The position numbers and the translations under genes are program-made. This document shows, piece after piece, positions 23,301 to 31,949 of a DNA stretch of 64,000 nt. The DNA is taken from contig VYEX01000066.1 in the NCBI GenBank assembly GCA_009842675.1, positions 1 through 64,000 on the forward strand. The letters run 5' to 3'. The stretch is from Acidimicrobiia bacterium. GTDB taxonomy: Bacteria > Actinomycetota > Acidimicrobiia > Acidimicrobiales > Bin134. Each line of letters starts with the position of its first letter. The stretch's first letter is position 1. The notes under the pieces were generated by a model. It saw only the letters and a program-made list of their open reading frames with translations. It was not told the DNA's origin and did not search any database.

Positions 23301-24469
23301 CCGTCGTCCGGCTCGGCCTGCTGGCTGAGCTCGGCCAGGTACAGAGCCCGAGTGGCCAGCACCTCTCGGGCCTCGTGGGCCATGTCGTCGTAGAAGTGCT
23401 CCCGATAGGCCTTGTCGACGATGGTGGACACTGCGAACTGAAGGGCCGACAGGGTGGCAATGAAGCCCGACACCCCTAGCAGCTCCCAGGTGAGTACCAG
23501 CTCGTTGCCGAACAAGCCGAAGCGGGCCAGGGGGTCCAGCGCATCCGACGCCACCCACGAAACGATGGTGGCCTCCCTCACCGCCAGCAGACCGAAGGCC
23601 ACATAGAACGCCCCGATAACCACCCCCACCAGCACCACCCGTACCGCTTGGGCCACGAACATCAGCAACCCGAGGTTCACCCGGTCCATGCGTTCGAGGG
23701 GCGGAACATCCGAAACAGCGAAGTCGGCGGGCGGCTTGGCCGGAGCCAGCGGCGAATCGCAGCCGTCAACCAATTCACACGCCTCTTCCCAGCTTTCGAA
23801 CCGGGCCAGACCAACCAGCTCCGACGGCACCCGAACCGCCACCGAGCCGAGGGCAATGAGGCCGACAACCCCTAAAACGATGGCGTAGAAGGGCCAGGTG
23901 AAGTCGTGGGCCACCTGCCACACTTCGGCGTTCAGGAACAAGAATGCGCTGAACACCAAGAGCAGCGGCAGAATCCGCCCCACCAATCGGCCGATCAGGG
24001 CGATCTGATTGACCGAGTAGCCCCCGGCCCAAAACAGCATGGGGAGCAGGCCGAAGCTCACCACTACATAGGCCCCTACGACGAGAGCGATGTTGATCAC
24101 CGCCAGGCCAGCGGTATCAGACAACCGGTCGTCGGAGAACAGGGCCGGCAGCACGGGGGGAATCAGCACGAACACCGCCAGCTCGATGGCGCCCACCCGG
24201 TCGGGAAGCTGAAACAGCCGTCGCCCCCTAAGCGCGTTGACCGCGGCCACGGCGCCCAAGGCAATGGCCGCGCCGGCCCAGAACACGCCGAATTGGGCCC
24301 ACCCGTCGAACCGGTCGCCAAAGGAGGCGAAAATCTCGATCAGGAAAACCAGCGCCAAGAACGGCACTGCCCGGGTAAAAACATCGGTGGTGGCCCGGTA
24401 GTCGTGGATGACGTGGGGAACGCCTCGGCGGATGAACCAGCGCTCGACAGATTGGCGACGAGAGGTCAT
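23297..24469 (-). CDS. Hypothetical multi-pass membrane protein
   Basis: The 390-residue protein has about eight hydrophobic segments (roughly residues 34-51, 62-82, 94-111, 121-151, 163-185, 193-213, 265-298 and 320-345). A cytoplasmic-looking hydrophilic loop sits near 215-262. I recognise no family and see no catalytic motif. It is followed 15 bp downstream of its start region by the Nfu-like gene, which is upstream in the same direction, so the two may be cotranscribed. Confidence 0.65.
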   Translation of the reverse strand: MTSRRQSVERWFIRRGVPHVIHDYRATTDVFTRAVPFLALVFLIEIFASFGDRFDGWAQFGVFWAGAAIALGAVAAVNALRGRRLFQLPDRVGAIELAVFVLIPPVLPALFSDDRLSDTAGLAVINIALVVGAYVVVSFGLLPMLFWAGGYSVNQIALIGRLVGRILPLLLVFSAFLFLNAEVWQVAHDFTWPFYAIVLGVVGLIALGSVAVRVPSELVGLARFESWEEACELVDGCDSPLAPAKPPADFAVSDVPPLERMDRVNLGLLMFVAQAVRVVLVGVVIGAFYVAFGLLAVREATIVSWVASDALDPLARFGLFGNELVLTWELLGVSGFIATLSALQFAVSTIVDKAYREHFYDDMAHEAREVLATRALYLAELSQQAEPDDG

Positions 24470-24484
24470 TGCCTCCGCCGCATG

Positions 24485-24805
24485 TCAGTCCCCTTCGGGA
24501 ATGGTGGGCACCTCGACGCCAGGGCCGTAGTAGATGAACAGGTTGGCGATCAGGTCGTCGATACCGTCGCGGGTGCCGCCCTTGGCTAGATCCACGGTGA
24601 TGATGTTGCTGTTCACGTGGATGGCATCGATGCCGCCCCGGTCGAATAGGCGGCGGGCCAGCTCGTCCACCGGCCGCTCCCCGGCGACGTCCCGCCCGAC
24701 CGAATAGTGCTCATGGCCGGTGCCGGTGATGCTCCGGTTGATCTCATAGCGGATCACCCCCGGACGGCTCGTCGCCCTCTCCACAACAGTCACCGGCTGT
24801 CCCAT
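24485..24805 (-). CDS. Small protein resembling the Nfu/NifU N-terminal domain
   Basis: The 106-residue protein resembles the Nfu N-terminal (Scaffold Nfu/NifU N) fold: PGVIRYEINRSITG, ARRLFDRGGIDAIHVNSNIITVDLAKGG and a final DLIANLFIYYGPG. It lacks the CxxC cluster-binding NifU C-terminal domain. A role in Fe-S handling is therefore only a possibility. The start at 24805 (MGQPVTVVE) is preferred over the TTG at 24847 that abuts the rnhB stop. It sits in an rnhB-to-membrane-protein run on the minus strand. Confidence 0.6.
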   Translation of the reverse strand: MGQPVTVVERATSRPGVIRYEINRSITGTGHEHYSVGRDVAGERPVDELARRLFDRGGIDAIHVNSNIITVDLAKGGTRDGIDDLIANLFIYYGPGVEVPTIPEGD

Positions 24806-24847
24806 ACGCTCCGAGATCGTACCCGGTACCCGCGGCCAGACGGTCAA

Positions 24848-25522
24848 TCAGAACGGCAAGGCGGTGTCGGGGCCGGAGGGGATGCGGAGGTGGGACCAGC
24901 CGTGGGTGTCCATGAAAGCCCAGGAGCGGCGGTGCAGGGGGGTGGGACCTTGGGCAGCCAGGGCGGCCCGGTGACGGGGACAGGGGTAGCCCTTGTTGGA
25001 GTCGAAGCAGAAGTCGGGGTAGTCACTTGAGGCCGCTCTCATCATGCGGTCGCGGGTGACCTTGGCCAAGATGGACGCGGCGGCGATGGACAGGCAGGTG
25101 GCGTCGCCCTTGACCAGCGCACGGGTCTTGCCGTTGCCCACGAAGTCCCACCGGCCGTCCACCAGAACGGCGTCGGGCTCTAGGCCCAGACCGTCCAGCG
25201 CCCTTCGAGCGGCCAGTCGCTGAGCCGCCGACATGCCGAGCTGGTCGCATTCGTCGTTGCTGGCGTGGCCCTCCGACCAGGCAACGCACCAATCGGCGAT
25301 CCGGTCGTAGAGCCCCTCCCGCTCGTCTTCGGTCAGGAGCTTGGAATCCCTCACTCGGTAGACCCTCCGATCAATGGGCAGCACCGCGGCCACCAGGGTG
25401 AGGGGGCCAGCCCACGCGCCTTTGCCCACTTCGTCAATGCCCACGACCACCTGGTGGCCCTCGGCCCACAGGCGGCGCTCAACCGCCAAAGTGGGGACAG
25501 CCGACTTGAGTGCGGCCCGCAT
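24848..25522 (-). CDS. rnhB: Ribonuclease HII
   Basis: The 224-residue enzyme cuts RNA in RNA-DNA hybrids. GIDEVGKGAWAGPLTLVAAV contains the conserved Asp-Glu pair; the family's usual Arg in EVGRG is Lys here. SKLLTEDERE, DGRWDF and ILAKVTRDRMM supply the other landmarks. The start at 25522 (MRAALKSAVPT) was chosen because a longer frame runs into the neighbouring gene and has no homologous look. Confidence 0.94.
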   Translation of the reverse strand: MRAALKSAVPTLAVERRLWAEGHQVVVGIDEVGKGAWAGPLTLVAAVLPIDRRVYRVRDSKLLTEDEREGLYDRIADWCVAWSEGHASNDECDQLGMSAAQRLAARRALDGLGLEPDAVLVDGRWDFVGNGKTRALVKGDATCLSIAAASILAKVTRDRMMRAASSDYPDFCFDSNKGYPCPRHRAALAAQGPTPLHRRSWAFMDTHGWSHLRIPSGPDTALPF

Positions 25523-25535
25523 CTCTTCAAGGTAG

Positions 25536-26885
25536 CTAGCGGGATGCGGCCAAAAGCGTTTCTCCGGCTGGTTGGTCGCTCGACCAGCCCTCGTCCAAGG
25601 CTGGGGCTCGAAGGGTGACTGGCTTACGGCCGGGGTGGTAGTCCAGCTCCCACAGCAGCGCGGGGCGGGCGCCGTGCCAGCGCACCGCGTACGACAGCGG
25701 CCCGAACCGGGTAGGCAGCCCGTAGACCGCCAAGGGACCGCCCTGCCAGGCCGACCGAAAGCCGGGGGCCACCAGCAGCTCGTCTTCATGGTCGGCCACC
25801 AATTCGGCCCGCAGCCCTCCGGACGGAGGCTCAGCCGGACTCAAATCGAGACGGCGGAAGTCCTCAGCGGCTCGATCCTGACCCGCGGCGACCAGGAGCC
25901 GCTCAACCGGCTCCACCGGCACGTCTGCGCCGATCTTGGCAGCAGCCTCAACCGCTTCGGCCACCGCCTCGACAAATCGGACTGCGGCCTGTTCGTCACC
26001 CGTCAGGTCGTGGTGGACGGTGAAGGCCCTAAGCCGCTCGGTCGGCACCTCGGTGGTCCAACGGGCGGAGATTTCGTCCAATACCAGCACGGCGTCATCG
26101 TGAAAGCCGTGATGGTCGAGCCGCACCGACAGCTCGCAGATCTCGGCAACGTCAGCCGTCTCCATGCGGCCCGTGCGCCCCAGCCATCGGCGTCGATTGC
26201 GTTCGATGCGCCGGGCCAAGCCCTCATCGGGCACTTCTATCCGAGCACCCCGGTCCAGATGGGCCTGCCAGCCGCGCAGCACCGCATCGGCATCGGGCAG
26301 GTCCGACGGCGGAGAGGGCATACCGCGACCCAATGAAGCGCCAACCGCCAGCCGGGCCGAGTGGGGAAGCGGCCAAACCAGGGCAGCTAAATCGCGGCCC
26401 TTGTGGTCCAGCCCCGTGGCACCCCCGCCTTCGACCTCCAGCAGAGATTCAACTGCATCCTGTCCGACTGCGACACCCGCCGGGGGACGATCCCACGCCA
26501 GCACCGGCTGTCCGCCGACGGCCACCCCGGTTTGGTCCACCGTGAGCACCGCCCCCGGGGCATTCACCACCATTGCGACCGCGAAGGCGGTGGCAGCCTC
26601 GTTGCCCACCTCCACCACCGCCACCGCCGGCCCCCCGCCGGCGGCCACCGCCCACACCCGCTGCACCGCATCTCCGTCGGGCACCTTCATGCGGGTCTCC
26701 ACCACCGCACCGGCCCCCACTTCGCTCTGGCGCACTGCCGCCTCCTGCGATGCCCGGTGCCAACGGTCGGACGCGCCCACCCACCAGTCCAGGGTCAATT
26801 CCCCGGTGCCCGGTCGGACCAACCCGCGGGCATCCACTTCCCCCCACCCCGGAGCCCCCAGAACGTCCAGGGGCCTGGCGCTCAT
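25536..26885 (-). CDS. Hypothetical protein with carbohydrate-enzyme-like C-terminus
   Basis: The 449-residue protein is soluble and shows no signal peptide. Residues about 1-190 look like a beta-rich domain. The middle is helical, rich in Glu/Asp/Arg (residues about 200-370, including RIERNRRRWLGR). The end (GLPTRFGPLSYAVRWHGARPALLWEL) resembles the beta-sandwich tail of six-hairpin glycosidases and related proteins. I cannot assign a reaction. It overlaps gpsA by 4 bp and lies 13 bp before rnhB, so all three are probably cotranscribed. Confidence 0.6.
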   Translation of the reverse strand: MSARPLDVLGAPGWGEVDARGLVRPGTGELTLDWWVGASDRWHRASQEAAVRQSEVGAGAVVETRMKVPDGDAVQRVWAVAAGGGPAVAVVEVGNEAATAFAVAMVVNAPGAVLTVDQTGVAVGGQPVLAWDRPPAGVAVGQDAVESLLEVEGGGATGLDHKGRDLAALVWPLPHSARLAVGASLGRGMPSPPSDLPDADAVLRGWQAHLDRGARIEVPDEGLARRIERNRRRWLGRTGRMETADVAEICELSVRLDHHGFHDDAVLVLDEISARWTTEVPTERLRAFTVHHDLTGDEQAAVRFVEAVAEAVEAAAKIGADVPVEPVERLLVAAGQDRAAEDFRRLDLSPAEPPSGGLRAELVADHEDELLVAPGFRSAWQGGPLAVYGLPTRFGPLSYAVRWHGARPALLWELDYHPGRKPVTLRAPALDEGWSSDQPAGETLLAASR

Positions 26886-27947
26886 CGAGACGAGCGCCTG
26901 ACGAATTGCCAGACTCGGCGGAGCCGCGACGTCTTGGAATTGTCGTCCTCCGGCTCGGGGCGGGCTTGGCGCCCCATCAGCACCCTCGTCGCCCGAGCGG
27001 CGGTTCTCGTGCCCTTGACCACAGCGAACACCTCCGCGCTGATGGGCATCTCCACGCTGTGCTCGGCGGCCAGCTCCACCACCACCCCGGCGGTGTACAC
27101 CCCTTCGGCCACCTGGTCCATCCCGGCCAGTACCTCCTTGAGCTTCCGCCCCCGTCCCAGCTGCTCACCCACATGTCGATTCCGGCTCTGGGGGCTCATG
27201 CAGGTGGCCAGAAGGTCGCCCATCCCGGCCAACCCGGCAAAAGTGTCGGCCCGGCCCCCCATAGCGGTGCCCAGTCGGCCCATCTCCGCCAAGCCCCGGG
27301 TGATCACCGCGGCCCGGGTGTTGTCCCCGGCCCCAAGGCCGTCCACCATGCCCGATGCCAGAGCGATCACATTCTTAAGAGTGCCGCCCAGCTCGCAGCC
27401 GACCACGTCGTCGTTGGTGTAAACCCGGAACAGGTCGGTGGTGAACACCCCCTGAAGGGCGGTGGCCACCGTGTCGTCGGCCATGGCGATGACTGAGGTG
27501 GCGGCGTGCCCAGCCAGAATCTCCTTGGCCAGGTTGGGACCGGTGAGCGCCCCCGCCGGGTGAGCAGGGGCCACTTGGTTGACGATTTCGGTCATGCGAC
27601 GCCGGGTGCCCTGCTCCAGCCCCTTGGTAAGGCTCACCACCGGCACCCACGGGCGCAAGTGAGGGGCCACCCTCTCCATGACCGGTCGGAAAACCGAGGA
27701 CGGAACACCCATCACCACCACTTCGGCCTCCGACACGGCCTGCTTCAAGTCGGTGGTGGCCCGCAAACTGGGATGCAGATCGAAGCCGGCCAGGTAGCGG
27801 GGATTGGCGTGGTGCTCGTTCACGGCGCCAGCCGTCTTGGGATCCCGGCACCACAGAACGGTGGGCTCGTTATGCGCGGCCAGATGGGCAACCGTGGTAC
27901 CCCACGAGCCTCCGCCGATCACCGCAACCCTGTTGGACATAGGCATT
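26882..27947 (-). CDS. gpsA: NAD(P)H-dependent glycerol-3-phosphate dehydrogenase
   Basis: The enzyme of about 354 residues makes sn-glycerol 3-phosphate for phospholipids. AVIGGGSWGTTVAHLAA is the dinucleotide-binding N-terminus, GPNLAKEI and GCELGGTLKNVIALASGMVDGLG are strong family motifs (catalytic Lys in the second), and GLAGMGDLLATC follows. Starts at 27947 or 27941 (MPMSNRV or MSNRV) are both possible; the longer frame upstream runs into the divergent cofC gene and is not real. Confidence 0.95.
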
Positions 27948-28028
27948 GAGCGTAGACGGGCCGGGACGAGAATTAGCCAGCAGCACCGCGTATGGGCCGG
28001 CAGAACAGATGGCCGTAGACTCCCGCGG

Positions 28029-28595
28029 GTGAGTTCGGTGGCGGTGTTGATCCCGGTGAAGGCTTTTGCGGAGGCAAAGAATCGCCTGGCCCCCGCTCTG
28101 GGGGCCACCGAGCGGGCCGCGCTCGCCCGCGATATGGCCACCCACGTGGTCCAGTCAGCCGCGCCTTTGCCGGTGGCGGTGGTGTGCGATGACCGCGGCG
28201 TGCGGGACTGGGCCCACTCCGTGGGCGCTGAGGTGGTGTGGCGCCCCGGCACCGGGCTGAACGGCGCGGTGCGCAGCGGGGTGGACCACTTGCGAGATGC
28301 GGGATACAACCGGGTGATCGTGGCCCACGGAGATCTCCCGCTCGCCGGATCGCTGGCTCCGCTGGGCGACTGGCCCGGCATCACCCTGGTGCCCGACCGC
28401 CACAACGACGGCACCAACGTGATCGCCCTGCCCGGCGACTGTCCATTCGAGTTTTCCTACGGTCGAGGCTCATTCGCCCGCCATTTGGCCGAGGCCCAGC
28501 GGCTGGGACGCAGCCTGCGGATCCTGCGCGACCCGTCGTTCGGATTGGACATCGACCTTCCCGCCGATCTCAACGAACTGGCTGTGAGGGCGTGA
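28029..28595 (+). CDS. cofC: 2-phospho-L-lactate guanylyltransferase (coenzyme F420 synthesis)
   Basis: The 188-residue protein starts with GTG (VSSVAVLIPVKAF). Its nucleotidyltransferase-like sequence contains PVKAFAEAKNRLAPAL, VVCDD, VIVAHGDLPLA, PDRHNDGTNVIALPG and FSYGRGSFARHLAEA, all typical of CofC/FbiD. It activates the phospho-lactate (or PEP) moiety of F420 with GTP. The presence of three luciferase-like oxidoreductases elsewhere in the window is consistent with F420 use. It ends with GTGA overlapping the start of the next gene. Confidence 0.92.
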   Translation: MSSVAVLIPVKAFAEAKNRLAPALGATERAALARDMATHVVQSAAPLPVAVVCDDRGVRDWAHSVGAEVVWRPGTGLNGAVRSGVDHLRDAGYNRVIVAHGDLPLAGSLAPLGDWPGITLVPDRHNDGTNVIALPGDCPFEFSYGRGSFARHLAEAQRLGRSLRILRDPSFGLDIDLPADLNELAVRA

Positions 28596-29320
28596 AGTCC
28601 CAGGATCTGGCCATCCCCGAGAGGGCGCTGGCCATCGGCGCGCATCCCGACGACATCGAGCTGAAGGCCGGGGCCACCTTGGCCAAGTGGGCCGCCCGAA
28701 GCTGTGAGGTGAGCCTGCTGGTGTGTACCGACGGCTCCAAGGGCACATGGGATCCCCATGCCGACCTGGAAAAGCTGGTGGCGGTGCGCCAAGACGAGCA
28801 GCGCGAGTCGGCTCGCCGGCTGGGCGCGGTGGGCGAGGTGGTGTTTCTGGGCTGGATAGACGGGGAATTGGAGTCGGGCCCAGAACCCCGCCGACAAGTG
28901 GCCTCGTGGATCCGGACTCTGCGTCCCAATGTTGTGCTGGGCCACGACCCGTGGCGGCGGTGGCGTCTCCACCCTGATCACCGCCACGCTGGATGGCTGA
29001 CTGTCGACGGCATCGTGGCCGCCCGCGATCCGCACTTCTTTCCCGAATTGGGCCTTGATCCCCACCGCCCCGACGCTTTGCTGCTGTTCGAGGCCGACGA
29101 GCCCGACCACGCCGAGGACACCTCTGGATTCGAAGCGGCTAAGGCCGGCGCAATCGAGGCCTTCGTCAGCCAATACGAGACCACCTTGGACCTGCCCCCC
29201 GACCCCGGCGACGCCGAATTGGCCCGACTCCATGAGTGGGTAGCCGACAAGCTGGCCGAGGCAGGATCAGAGGCCGGGCTGGCCTCGGCGGAGCTGTTCA
29301 AGCTGATCGACGACCTATAG
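28592..29320 (+). CDS. PIG-L/LmbE-type deacetylase
   Basis: The 242-residue protein has the zinc-binding AIGAHPDDIELKAGATL motif (HPDD) and a later HPDHRHAG motif with the third metal ligand, typical of N-acetylglucosaminyl deacetylases such as MshB and Mca. Its GTG start overlaps the cofC stop in GTGA, so the two are coupled. The exact substrate is unknown; a mycothiol or sugar-amide role is plausible but there is no other mycothiol gene beside it. Confidence 0.88.
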   Translation: MKSQDLAIPERALAIGAHPDDIELKAGATLAKWAARSCEVSLLVCTDGSKGTWDPHADLEKLVAVRQDEQRESARRLGAVGEVVFLGWIDGELESGPEPRRQVASWIRTLRPNVVLGHDPWRRWRLHPDHRHAGWLTVDGIVAARDPHFFPELGLDPHRPDALLLFEADEPDHAEDTSGFEAAKAGAIEAFVSQYETTLDLPPDPGDAELARLHEWVADKLAEAGSEAGLASAELFKLIDDL

Positions 29321-29342
29321 CCCCGACCTGTAAGGAACTCCC

Positions 29343-30314
29343 ATGCTGCAAGACCAGAAGATCCTAATCACCGGCATGACCGGCCAGATCGCCTTCCCTA
29401 TGGCCGCTTACTTGGCCGAGCACAACGAGGTTTGGGGCATCGCCCGGTTCAGCGCCGAGGGCAGCCGGGAGATGGTGGAGGCCGCCGGAGTTCACACCGA
29501 GATTGTGGACGTGGCCGACGGGGACTTCTCGATGCTGCCCGACGACTTCGACTACCTGGTCCACATGGCCGCTTTCCAGGGCCAGGGCCAGGACTACGAC
29601 TGGGCCATCCAGGTGAACGCCGAGGGCACCGGCCTGCTCATGGCCCACTGCCACAGAGCCAAAGCTGCCCTCATCGCCTCAACCTGCTCGGTGTACCACC
29701 CCAATCCCGATCCGTGGCACCTCTATGCCGAGACCGACCGCATCGGAGACTGCCACGCCGTCCACGCCCCCACCTACTCGATGTCGAAGATCGGCGGGGA
29801 AGCGGTGGCCCGGACAATGGCCCGGGCCTTGAACCTGCCCACCACAATCGCCCGGATTAACGCCAGCTATGGGCCCAACGGCGGGTTGCCGGTGTACCAC
29901 ATGGACTGGCTGATGAGTGACCAGCCGATCCGGCTGCGGGCGCCTGCCCCTTCGCCCTACTCCCCCATCCACCAAGACGACATGAACGCCCAGGTCGAGC
30001 CGCTTCTGGCCGCGGCAACGGTGCCAGCCACGGTGGTCAACTGGGGCGGGGACGAGCACGTCAAGGCCGAAGACTGGGTGATGCTGCTGGGCGAGCTCTC
30101 GGGCAAGATGCCCGAGGTCATCTACGACGTATTCCCGGGCTCGCAGCCCGGTGCGGGCGCCGATCCGGCCAAGCGGATTTCGCTCACCGGCCCATGCCAG
30201 GTGAGCTGGCGAGACGGCCTGGCCGGGATCTATGAGGTCCGCTATCCCGGTGGCCAGCCCGCTCCTGGCATCGGCGGCTCCGAGCGGCTGAGCGCGGCCT
30301 ACGGCAACGACTAA
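29343..30314 (+). CDS. NAD-dependent epimerase/dehydratase family protein
   Basis: The 323-residue extended SDR has the N-terminal nucleotide-binding motif ITGMTGQIAFP and the active-site YSMSK (Tyr-x-x-x-Lys) near residue 146, with STCSVY supplying the Ser. The substrate is not clear. It follows the PIG-L gene by 22 bp and may be in the same transcript. Its stop overlaps that of the convergent alpha/beta hydrolase in CTAA. Confidence 0.85.
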   Translation: MLQDQKILITGMTGQIAFPMAAYLAEHNEVWGIARFSAEGSREMVEAAGVHTEIVDVADGDFSMLPDDFDYLVHMAAFQGQGQDYDWAIQVNAEGTGLLMAHCHRAKAALIASTCSVYHPNPDPWHLYAETDRIGDCHAVHAPTYSMSKIGGEAVARTMARALNLPTTIARINASYGPNGGLPVYHMDWLMSDQPIRLRAPAPSPYSPIHQDDMNAQVEPLLAAATVPATVVNWGGDEHVKAEDWVMLLGELSGKMPEVIYDVFPGSQPGAGADPAKRISLTGPCQVSWRDGLAGIYEVRYPGGQPAPGIGGSERLSAAYGND

Positions 30315-31225
30315 CCCAGGCGGGAGGCCAATAGGCGGGCCAGCTCAATCGGCTGGTCGCCCTGGATGCTGTGGCCGGCATCGGCCACCACGACCACCTC
30401 GGCATCAGGCTGGCGGAGCAGGAGTTCTTCCACGTCCTCGTCGCCCACGACGCCTGAATCCGCTCCCCGGTAAAGCACCACCGGGCACGCCAGTGCATCC
30501 ACCGCGGTCCACAGGTCGGAGAACTCGGGGCTGCCCCCACCCGGCTTGTCCGGGTCGGTCAGCTTCCAGTCCCGCACCGGATCCCACCGCCAGGTCCAGC
30601 TGCCGTCGGATTGCTCGAAGGCGTTGTGGATGATGCCCCGCCTCAGCGAAGACTCGGTGCGGGTGGGGTTGAACTCCATGGTCCGGCCCAAGATGTCGTC
30701 GAAGCTCTCAAAGGTCTGGGGTCCGGAGATGAACTCCACGATGGGCTCGGCCTTGGCGTGGTCGGTGCCGGGAGTCACGTCCACCACCGCCAGGGAGGGC
30801 ACCAGCTCGGGGTGACGGGCCCCCAGGCAGATGGCGGTCAACCCGCCCAGCGACATGCCCACCACCAATTCTGCTTTCGGAGCCAGCTTCCGAATGGCCA
30901 CCGCTATGTCGTCGGCCATCGACGGCGGCCAATAGTCGTGCTCAGGGCGCCAGTCTGAGTGGCCGTGGCCGGGCAGATCTATGGCCACCGCGGGCTCCCC
31001 CAGCGCCAGCACCACCGTGTCCCAAGTGTGGGCGTTCTGGGCTCCTCCGTGAAGAAAAACCACCCGAGCCGGAGCATCCCCCGACACGATGGCGCTCAAG
31101 CCGAGCCCATTGAGCAACTCCACCCGGCGGCGCTCCATCGGCGGCGGCCCGCTCCAGTCCAGCCCCACCTCAGCGGCGTTGTCAGCCAACATGGAGAACT
31201 CGTCGTAGCCCGTCATCCCCATCAC
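30311..31225 (-). CDS. Alpha/beta hydrolase
   Basis: The 304-residue protein has the alpha/beta-hydrolase fold: oxyanion segment FLHGGAQNAHTWD, nucleophile elbow GMSLGG near residue 125, late Asp near YRGADSGVVGDED, and catalytic His in DAGHSIQGDQP. The N-terminal 25 residues are less conserved, so the true start could be a later Met. Substrate is unknown; an ester or C-C bond hydrolase is possible. Confidence 0.88.
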   Translation of the reverse strand: MMGMTGYDEFSMLADNAAEVGLDWSGPPPMERRRVELLNGLGLSAIVSGDAPARVVFLHGGAQNAHTWDTVVLALGEPAVAIDLPGHGHSDWRPEHDYWPPSMADDIAVAIRKLAPKAELVVGMSLGGLTAICLGARHPELVPSLAVVDVTPGTDHAKAEPIVEFISGPQTFESFDDILGRTMEFNPTRTESSLRRGIIHNAFEQSDGSWTWRWDPVRDWKLTDPDKPGGGSPEFSDLWTAVDALACPVVLYRGADSGVVGDEDVEELLLRQPDAEVVVVADAGHSIQGDQPIELARLLASRLG

Positions 31226-31272
31226 CCTGCCGGTGTAGGAATGTCGCTGCCAACTACTAACGTGACGTCTAC

Positions 31273-31920
31273 ATGAGTGTTTCGTCCTGGGAGCCCGACC
31301 CCACTGGCCGCCATCAGTACCGCTGGTTCGATGGCGAGGAGTGGACTGATCAAGTAGCCGACGACGGGGTGCAGTCGGTCGATCCCCTCACCTCTAACGA
31401 GGCAAGCCTTCCCCGCGATGCGCCTCCTTTGCCGCCTCCGCCTCCGGGAACGATCCCCGAAGGATCTGTCGCGCAATCCAGGCTGTTTGCCCCCGACCCG
31501 CTCTCGATGCTGGCGTCGAAGGGCCGGCGGTTCGGGGCGTACCTGCTTGAGATCCCGCTGACAATCGTCACCCTGGGCATTGGCTACATCATTTGGATGC
31601 TCATCGTCTGGGCACGCGGCCAGACCCCGGCCAAACAACTGCTGAAAATGCGAGTTGTGCGGTTGGAGGAACGGAGAACCGCTAACTGGGGATGGATGGC
31701 TCTGCGGAACTTTGTACTGGGCGTACTCATAGGCATCCCCTTGGAGTTGATCTTTCCTGGACTCAGCATTCTCTGGCTGTTGGCCAATGCAATCGCCCTG
31801 CTTGTCAGCAGGCGGAATCAAGCACTATGGGACATGATGCTGAAGACTGTGGTGGTTCACGACCCCAACCACCTCTTCGACCGTTCCCACCCTTCGTCGC
31901 AGATTTGGGAAGACGATTAG
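31273..31920 (+). CDS. DUF2510-RDD family membrane protein (copy 1 of 4)
   Basis: The 215-residue protein starts with a DUF2510-type segment (PTGRHQYRWFDGEEWTDQVADDGVQ). A Pro-rich linker (PPLPPPPPG) precedes an RDD-type membrane domain with about three hydrophobic spans and the motif ARGQTPAKQLLKMRVV. The function of RDD proteins is mostly unknown; some are linked to transport. It opens a tandem group of four related genes. Confidence 0.85.
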   Translation: MSVSSWEPDPTGRHQYRWFDGEEWTDQVADDGVQSVDPLTSNEASLPRDAPPLPPPPPGTIPEGSVAQSRLFAPDPLSMLASKGRRFGAYLLEIPLTIVTLGIGYIIWMLIVWARGQTPAKQLLKMRVVRLEERRTANWGWMALRNFVLGVLIGIPLELIFPGLSILWLLANAIALLVSRRNQALWDMMLKTVVVHDPNHLFDRSHPSSQIWEDD

Positions 31921-31949
31921 TTGGACGATTGGCCATCCCCATCTGAGCT

